Under the pieces are notes generated by a model. That model had not been told where the DNA came from and did not search any database. It worked only from the letters and a program-made list of their open reading frames with translations. From GBS-DC sp037442365 (GTDB taxonomy: Bacteria > Armatimonadota > Fimbriimonadia > Fimbriimonadales > GBS-DC): a stretch of DNA of 16,912 nt. A program made the position numbers and the translations under genes. The stretch is from positions 1-16,912 of the forward strand of contig JBBIQK010000059.1 in the NCBI GenBank assembly GCA_037442365.1, written 5' to 3'. Shown here in pieces: positions 6,556-13,446 of this stretch. Position 1 is the stretch's first letter, and each line of letters begins with the position of its first letter.

Positions 6556-7188
6556 TTACTGCCCTGCCCTGCGCTCATCGGCAGGACGCGTCCCTGAAGT
6601 AGGGACGCCTCGCGATACGCAGCGATGGTCGCGCACATAGAATCGCCACAGCCGCTCAGTTGCCTGGCTGATGCCGATTCGCGGGGAGACGCCCACCTGC
6701 GCGTCGGGCACGGGTTCGCCCCGCCAGATTTGGATGCGCCCCGTGATGAGCGATTCGCCGTTCAGCGCACGGGTAATCCCCAGCGCGCGGCACAGGTTGC
6801 CCGGTCCGCGGCACAGTTGCGTCCAGTGAACGCCGCCGCGCCGCTGGAACATCGTCTCCAGCCCAAGGGTCGGCTCCAGCGCGCGAATCAGCACCGCCTC
6901 GCCGACGCCTTCGGGCTGGCACACGGCGTTGAAGCACTCGTGAACCCCGTAAATCAGGTAGACATAGGCAGTGCCGGGCGGACCGAACATCGCGGCGTTG
7001 CGCTCGGTTCTGCCGCGATAGCTGTGGCTGGCGGGGTCGTCCTGCGTGTAGGCTTCCGCTTCCACGATTCGCCCGCCGACCCAGCCCGCGTCGTGGCGCA
7101 CGACCAGCCAGCAGCCCAGCAGTGCGCGCGCCGCCGCCACCGTCGGCTGCAGGTAGAACGATTCGTCCAGCGGCTGGGGCGTGGGCAT
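6556..7188 (-). CDS. mpg: 3-methyladenine DNA glycosylase, AAG/MPG family
   Basis: This enzyme removes alkylated or deaminated purines (3-methyladenine, hypoxanthine) from DNA by hydrolysing the N-glycosidic bond, which starts base excision repair. The 210-residue protein matches the AAG/MPG fold: GRIVEAEAY with the catalytic glutamate at E45 and tyrosine Y47, H55 in DPASHSYRGRT, AMFGPPGTAYVYLIYGVHECFN (67-87), RGPGNLCRALGI, and SPRIGIS near the C-terminus. E45, Y47 and H55 align with human AAG E125, Y127 and H136. The last 20 or so residues are a charged tail. The start ATG lies one base after the kinase stop, so it is very probably co-transcribed with the kinase. No own Shine-Dalgarno is obvious, which suggests coupling. 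Confidence 0.93.
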   Translation of the reverse strand: MPTPQPLDESFYLQPTVAAARALLGCWLVVRHDAGWVGGRIVEAEAYTQDDPASHSYRGRTERNAAMFGPPGTAYVYLIYGVHECFNAVCQPEGVGEAVLIRALEPTLGLETMFQRRGGVHWTQLCRGPGNLCRALGITRALNGESLITGRIQIWRGEPVPDAQVGVSPRIGISQATERLWRFYVRDHRCVSRGVPTSGTRPADERRAGQ

Positions 7189-7189
7189 G

Positions 7190-8827
7190 CTAAGTATCGA
7201 ATCGGCGCATCGCCTCGCGACGGGCGCGATGTTGCTGGTACAGCTCGCGGAACAGTTCGAACCTGGCGGCGTGGTACTCCGCCGTCGCGGGGTTCGGCTC
7301 GACGACCCGCTCCGGGGCGGTCATGGCGTGCATCGCGGCGGGGATGTCGGGGTAGGCGCCCGCCGCCGTCGCGCCCAGAATCGCGCTGCCCAGCAACACC
7401 GCCTCTGGCTCGCGGTTGACCACCACGCTGCAGCCTGTGATGTCGGCGGTCTCGCGCAGCCAGCAGCGGTTCTTCACGCTGCCGCCCGTCACATAGATGG
7501 CGTCAATCTGGTAGCCCGCTTCCGCCATCGCGCGCAGCACATCGCGGATGTTGTACGCCAGCGCCTGCAGGGTGGCGTAATAAAGCAGGGCAAGCGCGTT
7601 CAGGCTGGTATCCAGCGTCAATCCGTCCACCACGCCGCGCGCGTGCGGGTCGGCATACGGCGCGCGATTGCCATAGTGGTCGGGCAACACATGCAGCGTG
7701 CGCGTCAGCAACGCGGGATAGGGCAGCCCCTGCGCCAGCTGGTCAATAATGCGGTTCGCCGCTTCGTAGACCGACACGCCCTCGCGCTCGGCTTTCAGCT
7801 CCAGCGCGGGGTACTGGCGGTGGTGTTCAAGCGTGTAGTCGATGAGCGCGCCCGCCGCCGACTGTCCGCCCTCGTTCATCCACAGATTCGGCAGCACCGC
7901 GCCGTAGTAGGGACCCCACACGCCCTGCACGAAGCGCGGCTCGCGCGAGAGCGCCATCAGGCACGACGAAGTGCCTGCAATCAGCGCGGTGGCGCGCTCC
8001 AGCTTCTCAAGGCTCGGCGCGGAATCGCCCGCCCAGACCGCGCCCAGCAGTCCAATCGTGCCCGCGTGCGCGTCCACGATGCCAATTGCGACCTGCGTGC
8101 GCGTGGAAAGCCCCAGCTCGCTGGCAGCCTGCGGGGTCAGGTTGCCCGCCGAGGTTCCCAGCGACATAATGGCGTCGCCCGCGCGCCCGCGCTCCAGTAT
8201 ACTGGCAATCCCCAGGTCTTCCAGCAGGCGCATGTCCCAGCGCTTCTCGGCGGGCAGGTAGGTCCATTTGCACCCCATCGTGCATTCGCTGCGCAGGTTG
8301 TTGCCTGTGCTGCGGTAGACCAGGAAGTCGGCGAGGTCGAGAAACTTGCTTGCCCCCTCGAAGGTTTCGGGCATGTGCGTGCGCAGCCAAGCGAGTTTGG
8401 GCGGCTCCATTTCGGGCGAGAGCGCGCCGCCCGAATAGCGCAGCGCCTCGTAGCCGCCCGCGTTCGCCCGCGCCGTCTCGGCAATCGCGCGGTGGTCCAT
8501 CCACATGATAATGTTCCACTGGGGGTCGACTGTGGGCGAGACGCTGATGGGCTGGTCGTCCGCGCCCAGCGCAACCAGCGAGCAGGTTGCATCGTAGCCG
8601 ATGCCCAGCACCGTATCGGGATGCACACGCGCCTCGTCGACGACGGCGCGCACGACCGTGCAGACCGCCCTCCAGATGTCCTCCGACGATTGCTCGGCGT
8701 ATTCGGGCTGGGGGCGGTGAATCTGGATTGGCTCGGTTGCGATTGCCAGTCGCCTGCCCTGCAGGTCAAACAGCCCCGCCCGTGCGCTTGCTGTGCCCAC
8801 ATCGACGCCTATCACATAGCCCTGCAT
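7190..8827 (-). CDS. FGGY-family carbohydrate kinase (pentulose/D-ribulose kinase type)
   Basis: It should phosphorylate a ketopentose such as D-ribulose with ATP in the cytoplasm. The 545-residue protein shows the FGGY two-domain layout: GVDVGTASARAGLFD phosphate-binding loop (7-21), GIGYDATCSLV (75-85), MWMDHRA (108-114), GIVDAHAGTIG with the likely catalytic D252, and TGGSVKNRCWLRETADITG (447-465) of the adenine-binding domain. The YDATCS and overall length fit the FGGY pentulose kinase group better than xylulokinase or glycerol kinase. The exact sugar cannot be told. The frame is open up to 9451, but family homology begins at 8827, where GGAGG lies 7 bases upstream. No sugar transporter or isomerase is adjacent, so there is no pathway context. 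It is followed one base later by the DNA glycosylase gene. Confidence 0.92.
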   Translation of the reverse strand: MQGYVIGVDVGTASARAGLFDLQGRRLAIATEPIQIHRPQPEYAEQSSEDIWRAVCTVVRAVVDEARVHPDTVLGIGYDATCSLVALGADDQPISVSPTVDPQWNIIMWMDHRAIAETARANAGGYEALRYSGGALSPEMEPPKLAWLRTHMPETFEGASKFLDLADFLVYRSTGNNLRSECTMGCKWTYLPAEKRWDMRLLEDLGIASILERGRAGDAIMSLGTSAGNLTPQAASELGLSTRTQVAIGIVDAHAGTIGLLGAVWAGDSAPSLEKLERATALIAGTSSCLMALSREPRFVQGVWGPYYGAVLPNLWMNEGGQSAAGALIDYTLEHHRQYPALELKAEREGVSVYEAANRIIDQLAQGLPYPALLTRTLHVLPDHYGNRAPYADPHARGVVDGLTLDTSLNALALLYYATLQALAYNIRDVLRAMAEAGYQIDAIYVTGGSVKNRCWLRETADITGCSVVVNREPEAVLLGSAILGATAAGAYPDIPAAMHAMTAPERVVEPNPATAEYHAARFELFRELYQQHRARREAMRRFDT

Positions 8828-8899
8828 CGGTTCGCCTCCATCCAGTAGCCGTCGCGCCAGCGCCCATGATTTCGTGCGCGCGCCGCGTGTTCGGCTCTG

Positions 8900-8928
8900 A
8901 TTGTACCTCGCTCCAGCCGATGGGTAAA
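8900..8928 (-). promoter_or_regulatory. Candidate promoter for the kinase-glycosylase pair
   Basis: On the minus strand TTTACC (8923-8928) and TACAAT (8900-8905) are spaced by 17 bp. Transcription would start near 8893, giving a leader of about 65 bases that includes the GGAGG of the kinase gene. It interlocks with the plus-strand promoter described next. Confidence 0.5.
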
Positions 8929-8930
8929 AT
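8901..8930 (+). promoter_or_regulatory. Candidate promoter for the TPR membrane protein gene (leaderless)
   Basis: TTGTAC (8901-8906) and TAAAAT (8925-8930) are spaced by 18 bp. The expected transcription start, about 7 bases past the -10, falls at 8937, two bases before the ATG at 8939. No Shine-Dalgarno site lies before that ATG, so the mRNA is probably leaderless. Confidence 0.55.
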
Positions 8931-8938
8931 CTTTTGAT

Positions 8939-9697
8939 ATGGAATATGTGCTGGGCGTGATGCTGGTGTGGCTGCTGGCGGCGGGGTGGATTTTCCTGCT
9001 GGTGAACTGGGCGGTCACAGGCGATGTGAGCGCGGGCGAGGCGGCGATTGGTTCGGCAGTCGCGCTGCTGCTGGCGATTTTGTGCGCGCAGCGGGCGTTC
9101 CCGTATGTAATCCCCTTCTCGCTGGCGACGCTGGGGGGCGGGGCAGTAGCGTTGCCGATGCTCCGCGCCTATCTCAACCGCGCCGCGCACGCGCAGATGG
9201 ACGCCGAGCTGATTGAACGCGCCTGCCTCGCCTACGAGTTCGATGCGAAAAACTACGGCGCGCTGATTAACCTCGCCGAAGCGTGCTACAAAAGCGGGTT
9301 GCTGGAGCAGGCGGTGTACCATCTGGAGCGCGCCATCCAGCAGGCGCCGATTATGGCGGCGAACGAGAAGCGACGCCTGCGCATGTGGCAGGATGAACTC
9401 CAGCATCACCGCAAGCAGGGCTACACGCCGTGTATGAATTGCGGGGCGCATGAAGCCGTCGGCGCGGTTCGATGCACGCGCTGCCAGCGCCTGCTGCTGC
9501 CCGCGCTGGTGCAGGGGCGCTGGGTGCCGCGTCAGCTGGCGCGCAGGGCGGTTGTGGCGTGGGCAATCGCGGCAGGCGGCGGCGCGCTGAGCCTGTTCTG
9601 GCGCGAGCAGCTGGTAGGGCTGGCGGCGCTCATGGCGATCCTCACGACGCTCGGCGTTGCGCTGGGATTGATTGTGTGGGTGGTGCGCAAAGCATGA
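8939..9697 (+). CDS. Membrane protein with TPR-like segment and zinc ribbon, unknown function
   Basis: I recognise parts but not the gene. The 252-residue protein begins with hydrophobic segments (about 4-25, 36-52 and 57-75). Next comes a soluble stretch whose residues 98-136 (AYEFDAKNYGALINLAEACY, then KSGLLEQAVYHLERAIQQAP) look like one TPR motif plus part of another. A CMNC and CTRC pair (C165, C168, C179, C182) forms a probable zinc ribbon. Two more membrane segments (about 203-221 and 225-248) close it. This suggests an inner-membrane scaffold with a cytoplasmic TPR/zinc region. Its stop overlaps the LptF/LptG-type gene start by 4 bases (ATGA), so the two are co-translated and may work together in envelope transport. 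That link is inference. Confidence 0.85.
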   Translation: MEYVLGVMLVWLLAAGWIFLLVNWAVTGDVSAGEAAIGSAVALLLAILCAQRAFPYVIPFSLATLGGGAVALPMLRAYLNRAAHAQMDAELIERACLAYEFDAKNYGALINLAEACYKSGLLEQAVYHLERAIQQAPIMAANEKRRLRMWQDELQHHRKQGYTPCMNCGAHEAVGAVRCTRCQRLLLPALVQGRWVPRQLARRAVVAWAIAAGGGALSLFWREQLVGLAALMAILTTLGVALGLIVWVVRKA

Positions 9698-10788
9698 GCC
9701 TGCGCACGCTGCCGCCCCTGACGCGGCTGGATCGCTACATCGCCCGTGAGATGCTCACCCCGCTGGGCATCGGCGTCTGCGCCATTCTGCTGATGCTGAT
9801 TGGCAACCTGCTCTTTAATTACGCGCCATGGTTTTTCAACTACGGCGTGCCCCTCACGGCGGTGCTGCAGATGGTGCTGTATTACACGCCCTACCTGCTG
9901 GTGCTGAGTTTGCCTGTGGGCGCGGCGGTGGGCACGGCGCTGACGGTCAACCGCCTCACGCGCGACAGCGAAATCACCATCCTGCGCATGGCGGGTGTGA
10001 GCCTGCGCCGAATCTTCGCCCCCATGCTGCTGATTGGCGCGCTGCTGTCGGGCGCAAACTTCGCGCTGAACGAGTATCTCGTGCCCCCCAGCATGCAACA
10101 GTTCAACAAGCTGCGCAACCGAATGTTCCTGCTCGCGCCTGTGCCGAACCTGACCAGCAACGCGGTCATCAAGGCGCAGAACTATATGATCGGCGTCGGC
10201 GTCGCGCAGCAGCAGGGCAACACAGTGCTGCTGGAAGATGTGCTGATTCTGGAGCGGCGTGAGCAGGAGGGCTGGCTGGTGGTCAAAGCCCCGCGCGGCA
10301 AATATCAGGACGGCGTGTGGGAGCTGTACGAGCCGACCGCGCACTACTACCAGCCCGACGGCACAGTCGCCGATGTGCAGCGGGCGACGCGCCTGGTGAT
10401 TAACCTGCAGGTCGCCCTGCAGGACTTCTTCAGCGCGCCGACGCCTGAAGAGCAGACGATGGCGCAGCTGGGCGCGCAGATTCAGCGCAACCGCGCCATG
10501 GGGCTGGACACGCGCACGCTGGAGGTGAGCTATCATCTCAAGGCGGCGGTGCCTGTGGCGTGTCTGGTGCTGGCGTTGTGCGCGCCCGTGCTGAGCTTCC
10601 TGCTGGCGCGTGCGGGCGGGTTTGTGGGTGTGCTGCTGGCGATTGTGCTGGTGTTCGTGTTCTGGAACACGCTGCTGCTGTTCCAGATTCTGGGCAATCA
10701 CGGCGTGCTGCCCCCCCTGCTGGCGGCGTGGTCGCCCAACCTGCTGTTCGGCGTTGGGGGACTGCTGTTGCTGCGACGGCTGGAGTAG
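9694..10788 (+). CDS. LptF/LptG family permease (YjgP/YjgQ)
   Basis: LptF and LptG are the membrane halves of the LptB2FG ABC transporter that extracts lipopolysaccharide from the inner membrane in diderm bacteria. The 364-residue protein has the family layout: RLDRYIAREMLTPLGIGVCA at the N-terminus, TM segments at about 22-42, 55-75 and 107-125, the conserved NRLTRDSEITILRMAGVSLR (86-105) that couples to the ATPase, and NEYLVPP (126-132). A periplasmic beta-jellyroll region lies at about 135-275, and three TM segments fill the last 90 residues. The frame is open upstream to 9472. The ATG at 9694 is chosen from its 4-base overlap with the preceding stop and from family similarity. Which of the two paralogues it is cannot be told, and no partner or lptB is in the window. 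Confidence 0.9.
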   Translation: MSLRTLPPLTRLDRYIAREMLTPLGIGVCAILLMLIGNLLFNYAPWFFNYGVPLTAVLQMVLYYTPYLLVLSLPVGAAVGTALTVNRLTRDSEITILRMAGVSLRRIFAPMLLIGALLSGANFALNEYLVPPSMQQFNKLRNRMFLLAPVPNLTSNAVIKAQNYMIGVGVAQQQGNTVLLEDVLILERREQEGWLVVKAPRGKYQDGVWELYEPTAHYYQPDGTVADVQRATRLVINLQVALQDFFSAPTPEEQTMAQLGAQIQRNRAMGLDTRTLEVSYHLKAAVPVACLVLALCAPVLSFLLARAGGFVGVLLAIVLVFVFWNTLLLFQILGNHGVLPPLLAAWSPNLLFGVGGLLLLRRLE

Positions 10789-10836
10789 GCGCAGATAGGT
10801 CTCGGACGGGCGGCAGGAATCGTTCCCTTTCGCAGG

Positions 10837-10842
10837 TATTAT
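10837..10842 (+). promoter_or_regulatory. Possible -10 box upstream of the 386-residue protein gene
   Basis: TATTAT at 10837-10842 would start RNA near 10849, leaving a short leader containing GGGGTGATT before the ATG at 10862. No good -35 box was found 16-18 bp upstream, so this is a weak call. Confidence 0.35.
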
Positions 10843-10861
10843 TAAGCGTGGGGTGATTCGT

Positions 10862-12022
10862 ATGCAGGAAACTGGTTCTGTGTATCGTCCGCAGTTGCCG
10901 TCGCGGAACGCCTTTGACTACTACCTCGAGGCGGGCAGGGCGCTTTCGGGCGGTAAAGAGTATACGGGTCAGCAACCGCCTCCATTAGCCGAACGCCAGT
11001 GGGTGGAGCGCAACCAGCGCGCCTACAACCTGCTGCGCGAGGGCACAAGCCGCCCATATCGCCTGCCCGACTCGTTCACGGAGAGCGCCTTGTCGGGTCC
11101 CAGGCTGCCGTCGGGCGGCTGGCGCAGCCTCGCGCGACTGCTCAACGCCCGCATTCGCCGCGCGATTGCCCTGCACGACGGTCAGGACGCCGTGCGCGAC
11201 TGGCAGGTCGGCTTCAAGTTTGTGCGCGACATTCAGGGCGACAGCCTGCTGGGGATGCTTTCGGGGCTGGCTTGCGAATCCGCGCTGCACGCGCCTGTCA
11301 TTCGGGAGATGGACTACTTCTCGGCGCACGAGTGCCGCCTGATGGCGCAGACGCTCGCCGAGAGCGAGCGCGCCCCCGACCGCCTGAACACCGTCGTGGA
11401 AGGCGAGATGCGCATTGCGCAGCGGTCGCTGGAGGAGCTGCTCGCGCGCGCTCCAAAGGAGGTCATCCCGATTTTGCGGGAACTGCTTCCAAGCGGGTCC
11501 GACGACGCAGGCGGGCAGGAGAACCCAATAGCGCGTGCACTGGAACAACAACTGCGGACGCCTGAGGGGTACGCGCAGTTTGTGGCGCGGCTGCGGCAGC
11601 AGCTCGCCCGCCAGATGCGCTGGTTCAACGAGGCGTTCGCGCTCAAAGGGGGGCGTTTCCAGCGCACGGCGGAGCCTGAGCCGCGCGACCCTGCAGAGGC
11701 AGTGGCGCAGATGCTGGCGCCCACAGGCGCGCAGGCGGCGCAGGTCTACTGGGAGAACCGCGCGCGGCGTCGGCTGATGCTCATTCACCTGCGCCTGCGG
11801 GCATACAGGCTTGCCGAAGGACGCTACCCGCCCACGCTGGACGCGCTGCAGCTGAAAGAGCTGGCGATTGACCCCTTCAGCGGCGAACCGTTCATCTACC
11901 GCCTACAGGGCGAGCGCTATGTGCTGTATAGCGTTGGGGCGGCGGGGCGCGATCTGGGCGGCAGACGCCGTCAGCCCAACGCGCCCGCAAACCTGTTCCT
12001 CACACGCGACGGCTGGCGATAA
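10862..12022 (+). CDS. Hypothetical protein with pseudopilin-like C-terminal domain
   Basis: I do not recognise a named family. The 386-residue protein is soluble by appearance, with no signal peptide or membrane segment. Residues 1-300 are mostly helical, rich in Arg and Glu, with no catalytic motif I can name. Residues 303-386 are the recognisable part: a long helix LMLIHLRLRAYRLAEGRYPP, then DALQL, then DPFSGEPFIYRLQGERYVLY and SVGAAGRDLGG. This helix, GRYPP, DPFSG and YSVG-x-x-GRDxGG pattern resembles the globular part of type II secretion pseudopilins (GspG). It recurs in uncharacterised proteins of Planctomycetes and Armatimonadota, from memory of such families. The ATG at 10862 follows GGTGAT at 4 bases; an in-frame GTG at 10853 is the alternative. 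It stands alone between the lpt-type gene and der. Confidence 0.8.
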   Translation: MQETGSVYRPQLPSRNAFDYYLEAGRALSGGKEYTGQQPPPLAERQWVERNQRAYNLLREGTSRPYRLPDSFTESALSGPRLPSGGWRSLARLLNARIRRAIALHDGQDAVRDWQVGFKFVRDIQGDSLLGMLSGLACESALHAPVIREMDYFSAHECRLMAQTLAESERAPDRLNTVVEGEMRIAQRSLEELLARAPKEVIPILRELLPSGSDDAGGQENPIARALEQQLRTPEGYAQFVARLRQQLARQMRWFNEAFALKGGRFQRTAEPEPRDPAEAVAQMLAPTGAQAAQVYWENRARRRLMLIHLRLRAYRLAEGRYPPTLDALQLKELAIDPFSGEPFIYRLQGERYVLYSVGAAGRDLGGRRRQPNAPANLFLTRDGWR

Positions 12023-12045
12023 GCGGGTCGGGCGCGCCCCGCGAG

Positions 12046-12051
12046 TATAAT
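12046..12051 (+). promoter_or_regulatory. -10 box of a probably leaderless der transcript
   Basis: A perfect TATAAT ends 6 bases before the der ATG at 12058. RNA would start at or next to the A of the start codon. No Shine-Dalgarno is present. The expected -35 region holds no consensus hexamer. It contains instead the palindrome GGGCGCGCCC at 12030-12039, which could be an operator or simply part of a weak hairpin after the preceding gene. Confidence 0.6.
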
Positions 12052-12057
12052 CATGCC

Positions 12058-13422
12058 ATGCACCGCAAACCTGTGCTGGCGATTGTGGGACGCCCCAATG
12101 TCGGCAAATCCACGCTGTTCAACCGCCTGATCGGGCAGCGCGTGGCGATTGTGGAGGACATCCCAGGCGTCACGCGCGACCGACTCTACGGCGAGGGCGA
12201 GTGGCTGGGGCAGCCCTTCGTGGTCATCGACACGGGCGGCATCCTCTTCAGCGAGGACGACCCGCTGATTGAACAGGTGCGCGTGCAGGCGCAGGTCGCG
12301 ATGCACGAGGCGGATTGCATCCTGTTTCTGGTGGACGCCCGCGATGGACTGACCCCCGCCGACGAAGAGGTCGCCGACCTGCTGCGCAAAGGCAACAAGC
12401 CCACGCTCCTGCTGGTGAACAAGGCGGACAACCCGCAACAGTGGGAGAGCCAGCGGGCGGAGTTTTTCGCGCTGGGACTGGGCGAACCCATCCCCATCTC
12501 GTCCATTCACGGGCACAACATCGCCGAAGTGCTGGAGCGCGCCTTCGAACTCCTGCAGGCGCAACCCGCGCCGGCATCGGACGAGGAGCCTGCAGAAGAA
12601 CCCATCAAAATCGCGATTGTGGGTCGCCCGAATGTGGGCAAGTCGTCGCTGCTGAATGCGATTCTGGGCGAGCCGCGCGCGATTGTGAGCGAAATCGCGG
12701 GCACCACGCGCGACACGCTCGACACCCCCTTCACCTGGAAAGGGCAGCCCGTGATTCTCATCGACACGGCGGGCATCAAGCGCCCGGGCAAAGTGCAGCG
12801 CTCGCTGGAATACTACGCGCAGATGCGCGCCGAACGCGCCATGCAACGCGCCGATGTCGCGGTGGTGGTCATCGACGCGACGGAGGGCATCACGCACAAC
12901 GACCGGCGGATTGCGCAGCTGGCGGCGAACACCGGGCGCGCGCTCGTGTGGGCGGTTAACAAATGGGACCTCAAAGAGCCGCCCGACGGCAACCTGCAGC
13001 AGAACACGCCCCTCAAAAAAGACTTCGCCCGCTTGATCCAGCAGGAGGTCAAGTGGCTGGATTATGTGCCATTCGTGTTTATCTCCGCGCTGGCGGGCGC
13101 GGGCATCGAACTGCTGCTGGACACCTGCATGGCGGTCGCCGACTTTCACTGCATGCGCGTGGGCACAGGCGAGCTGAACCGTCTGGTTCAGGAGTGGCTG
13201 TACGAGCGTCCCTACACGCGCAAGGGCAAGTCGCTGAAGATTTACTATGCGACGATGGCGAGCGTGCGCCCGCCGACCATCGTGCTGTTTGTGAACGACC
13301 CGGAGATTGTGCATTTCTCGTATCTGCGCTATCTGGAGAACCAGTTGCGCAGTCGCTACGAATACACGGGCGCGCCCATCCGCTGGGTGGTGCGCGCCGC
13401 GCACGAAGAGCGAGAGAAGTAG
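12058..13422 (+). CDS. der: Ribosome biogenesis GTPase Der (EngA)
   Basis: Der is an essential tandem-GTPase that acts in 50S ribosomal subunit assembly. The 454-residue protein has two complete G domains. The first has GRPNVGKS (11-18), DTGG (58-61) and NKAD (121-124). The second has GRPNVGKS (189-196), DTAGIKR (236-242), NKWD (301-304) and SALAGAG (343-349). The C-terminal KH-like domain follows from about residue 356 with the typical KIYYATMASVRPPTIVLFVN segment. An acidic linker (PAPASDEEPAEEP, 170-182) joins the two G domains. Length is normal. The ATG at 12058 follows a TATAAT at 6 bases, so translation probably begins on a leaderless mRNA. No own terminator is seen before mnmA. Confidence 0.98.
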   Translation: MHRKPVLAIVGRPNVGKSTLFNRLIGQRVAIVEDIPGVTRDRLYGEGEWLGQPFVVIDTGGILFSEDDPLIEQVRVQAQVAMHEADCILFLVDARDGLTPADEEVADLLRKGNKPTLLLVNKADNPQQWESQRAEFFALGLGEPIPISSIHGHNIAEVLERAFELLQAQPAPASDEEPAEEPIKIAIVGRPNVGKSSLLNAILGEPRAIVSEIAGTTRDTLDTPFTWKGQPVILIDTAGIKRPGKVQRSLEYYAQMRAERAMQRADVAVVVIDATEGITHNDRRIAQLAANTGRALVWAVNKWDLKEPPDGNLQQNTPLKKDFARLIQQEVKWLDYVPFVFISALAGAGIELLLDTCMAVADFHCMRVGTGELNRLVQEWLYERPYTRKGKSLKIYYATMASVRPPTIVLFVNDPEIVHFSYLRYLENQLRSRYEYTGAPIRWVVRAAHEEREK

Positions 13423-13432
13423 CCCCTTCAGG

Positions 13433-13438
13433 TATACT
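13433..13438 (+). promoter_or_regulatory. -10 box of a probably leaderless mnmA transcript
   Basis: TATACT at 13433-13438 lies 8 bases before the ATG at 13447, so RNA would start near 13445. There is no Shine-Dalgarno between it and the start. No clear -35 hexamer is seen in the end of der. Confidence 0.5.
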
Positions 13439-13446
13439 CTTTTGTG

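Noticed and set aside
7181..8848. 555-codon open frame antisense to the kinase
   Set aside because: Shadow frame with His/Arg/Ala-rich low-complexity translation and no ribosome binding site.
8828..9451. Upstream extension of the FGGY kinase
   Set aside because: The extra 208 residues are antisense to the TPR membrane protein, low in complexity, and the family begins at 8827.
9472..9693. Upstream extension of the LptF/LptG-type permease
   Set aside because: It is an alternate frame of the preceding gene; the ATGA overlap marks the start at 9694.
9532..10701. 389-codon open frame antisense to the LptF/LptG-type permease
   Set aside because: Shadow frame rich in Gln, His and Arg, typical of the reverse of hydrophobic codons.
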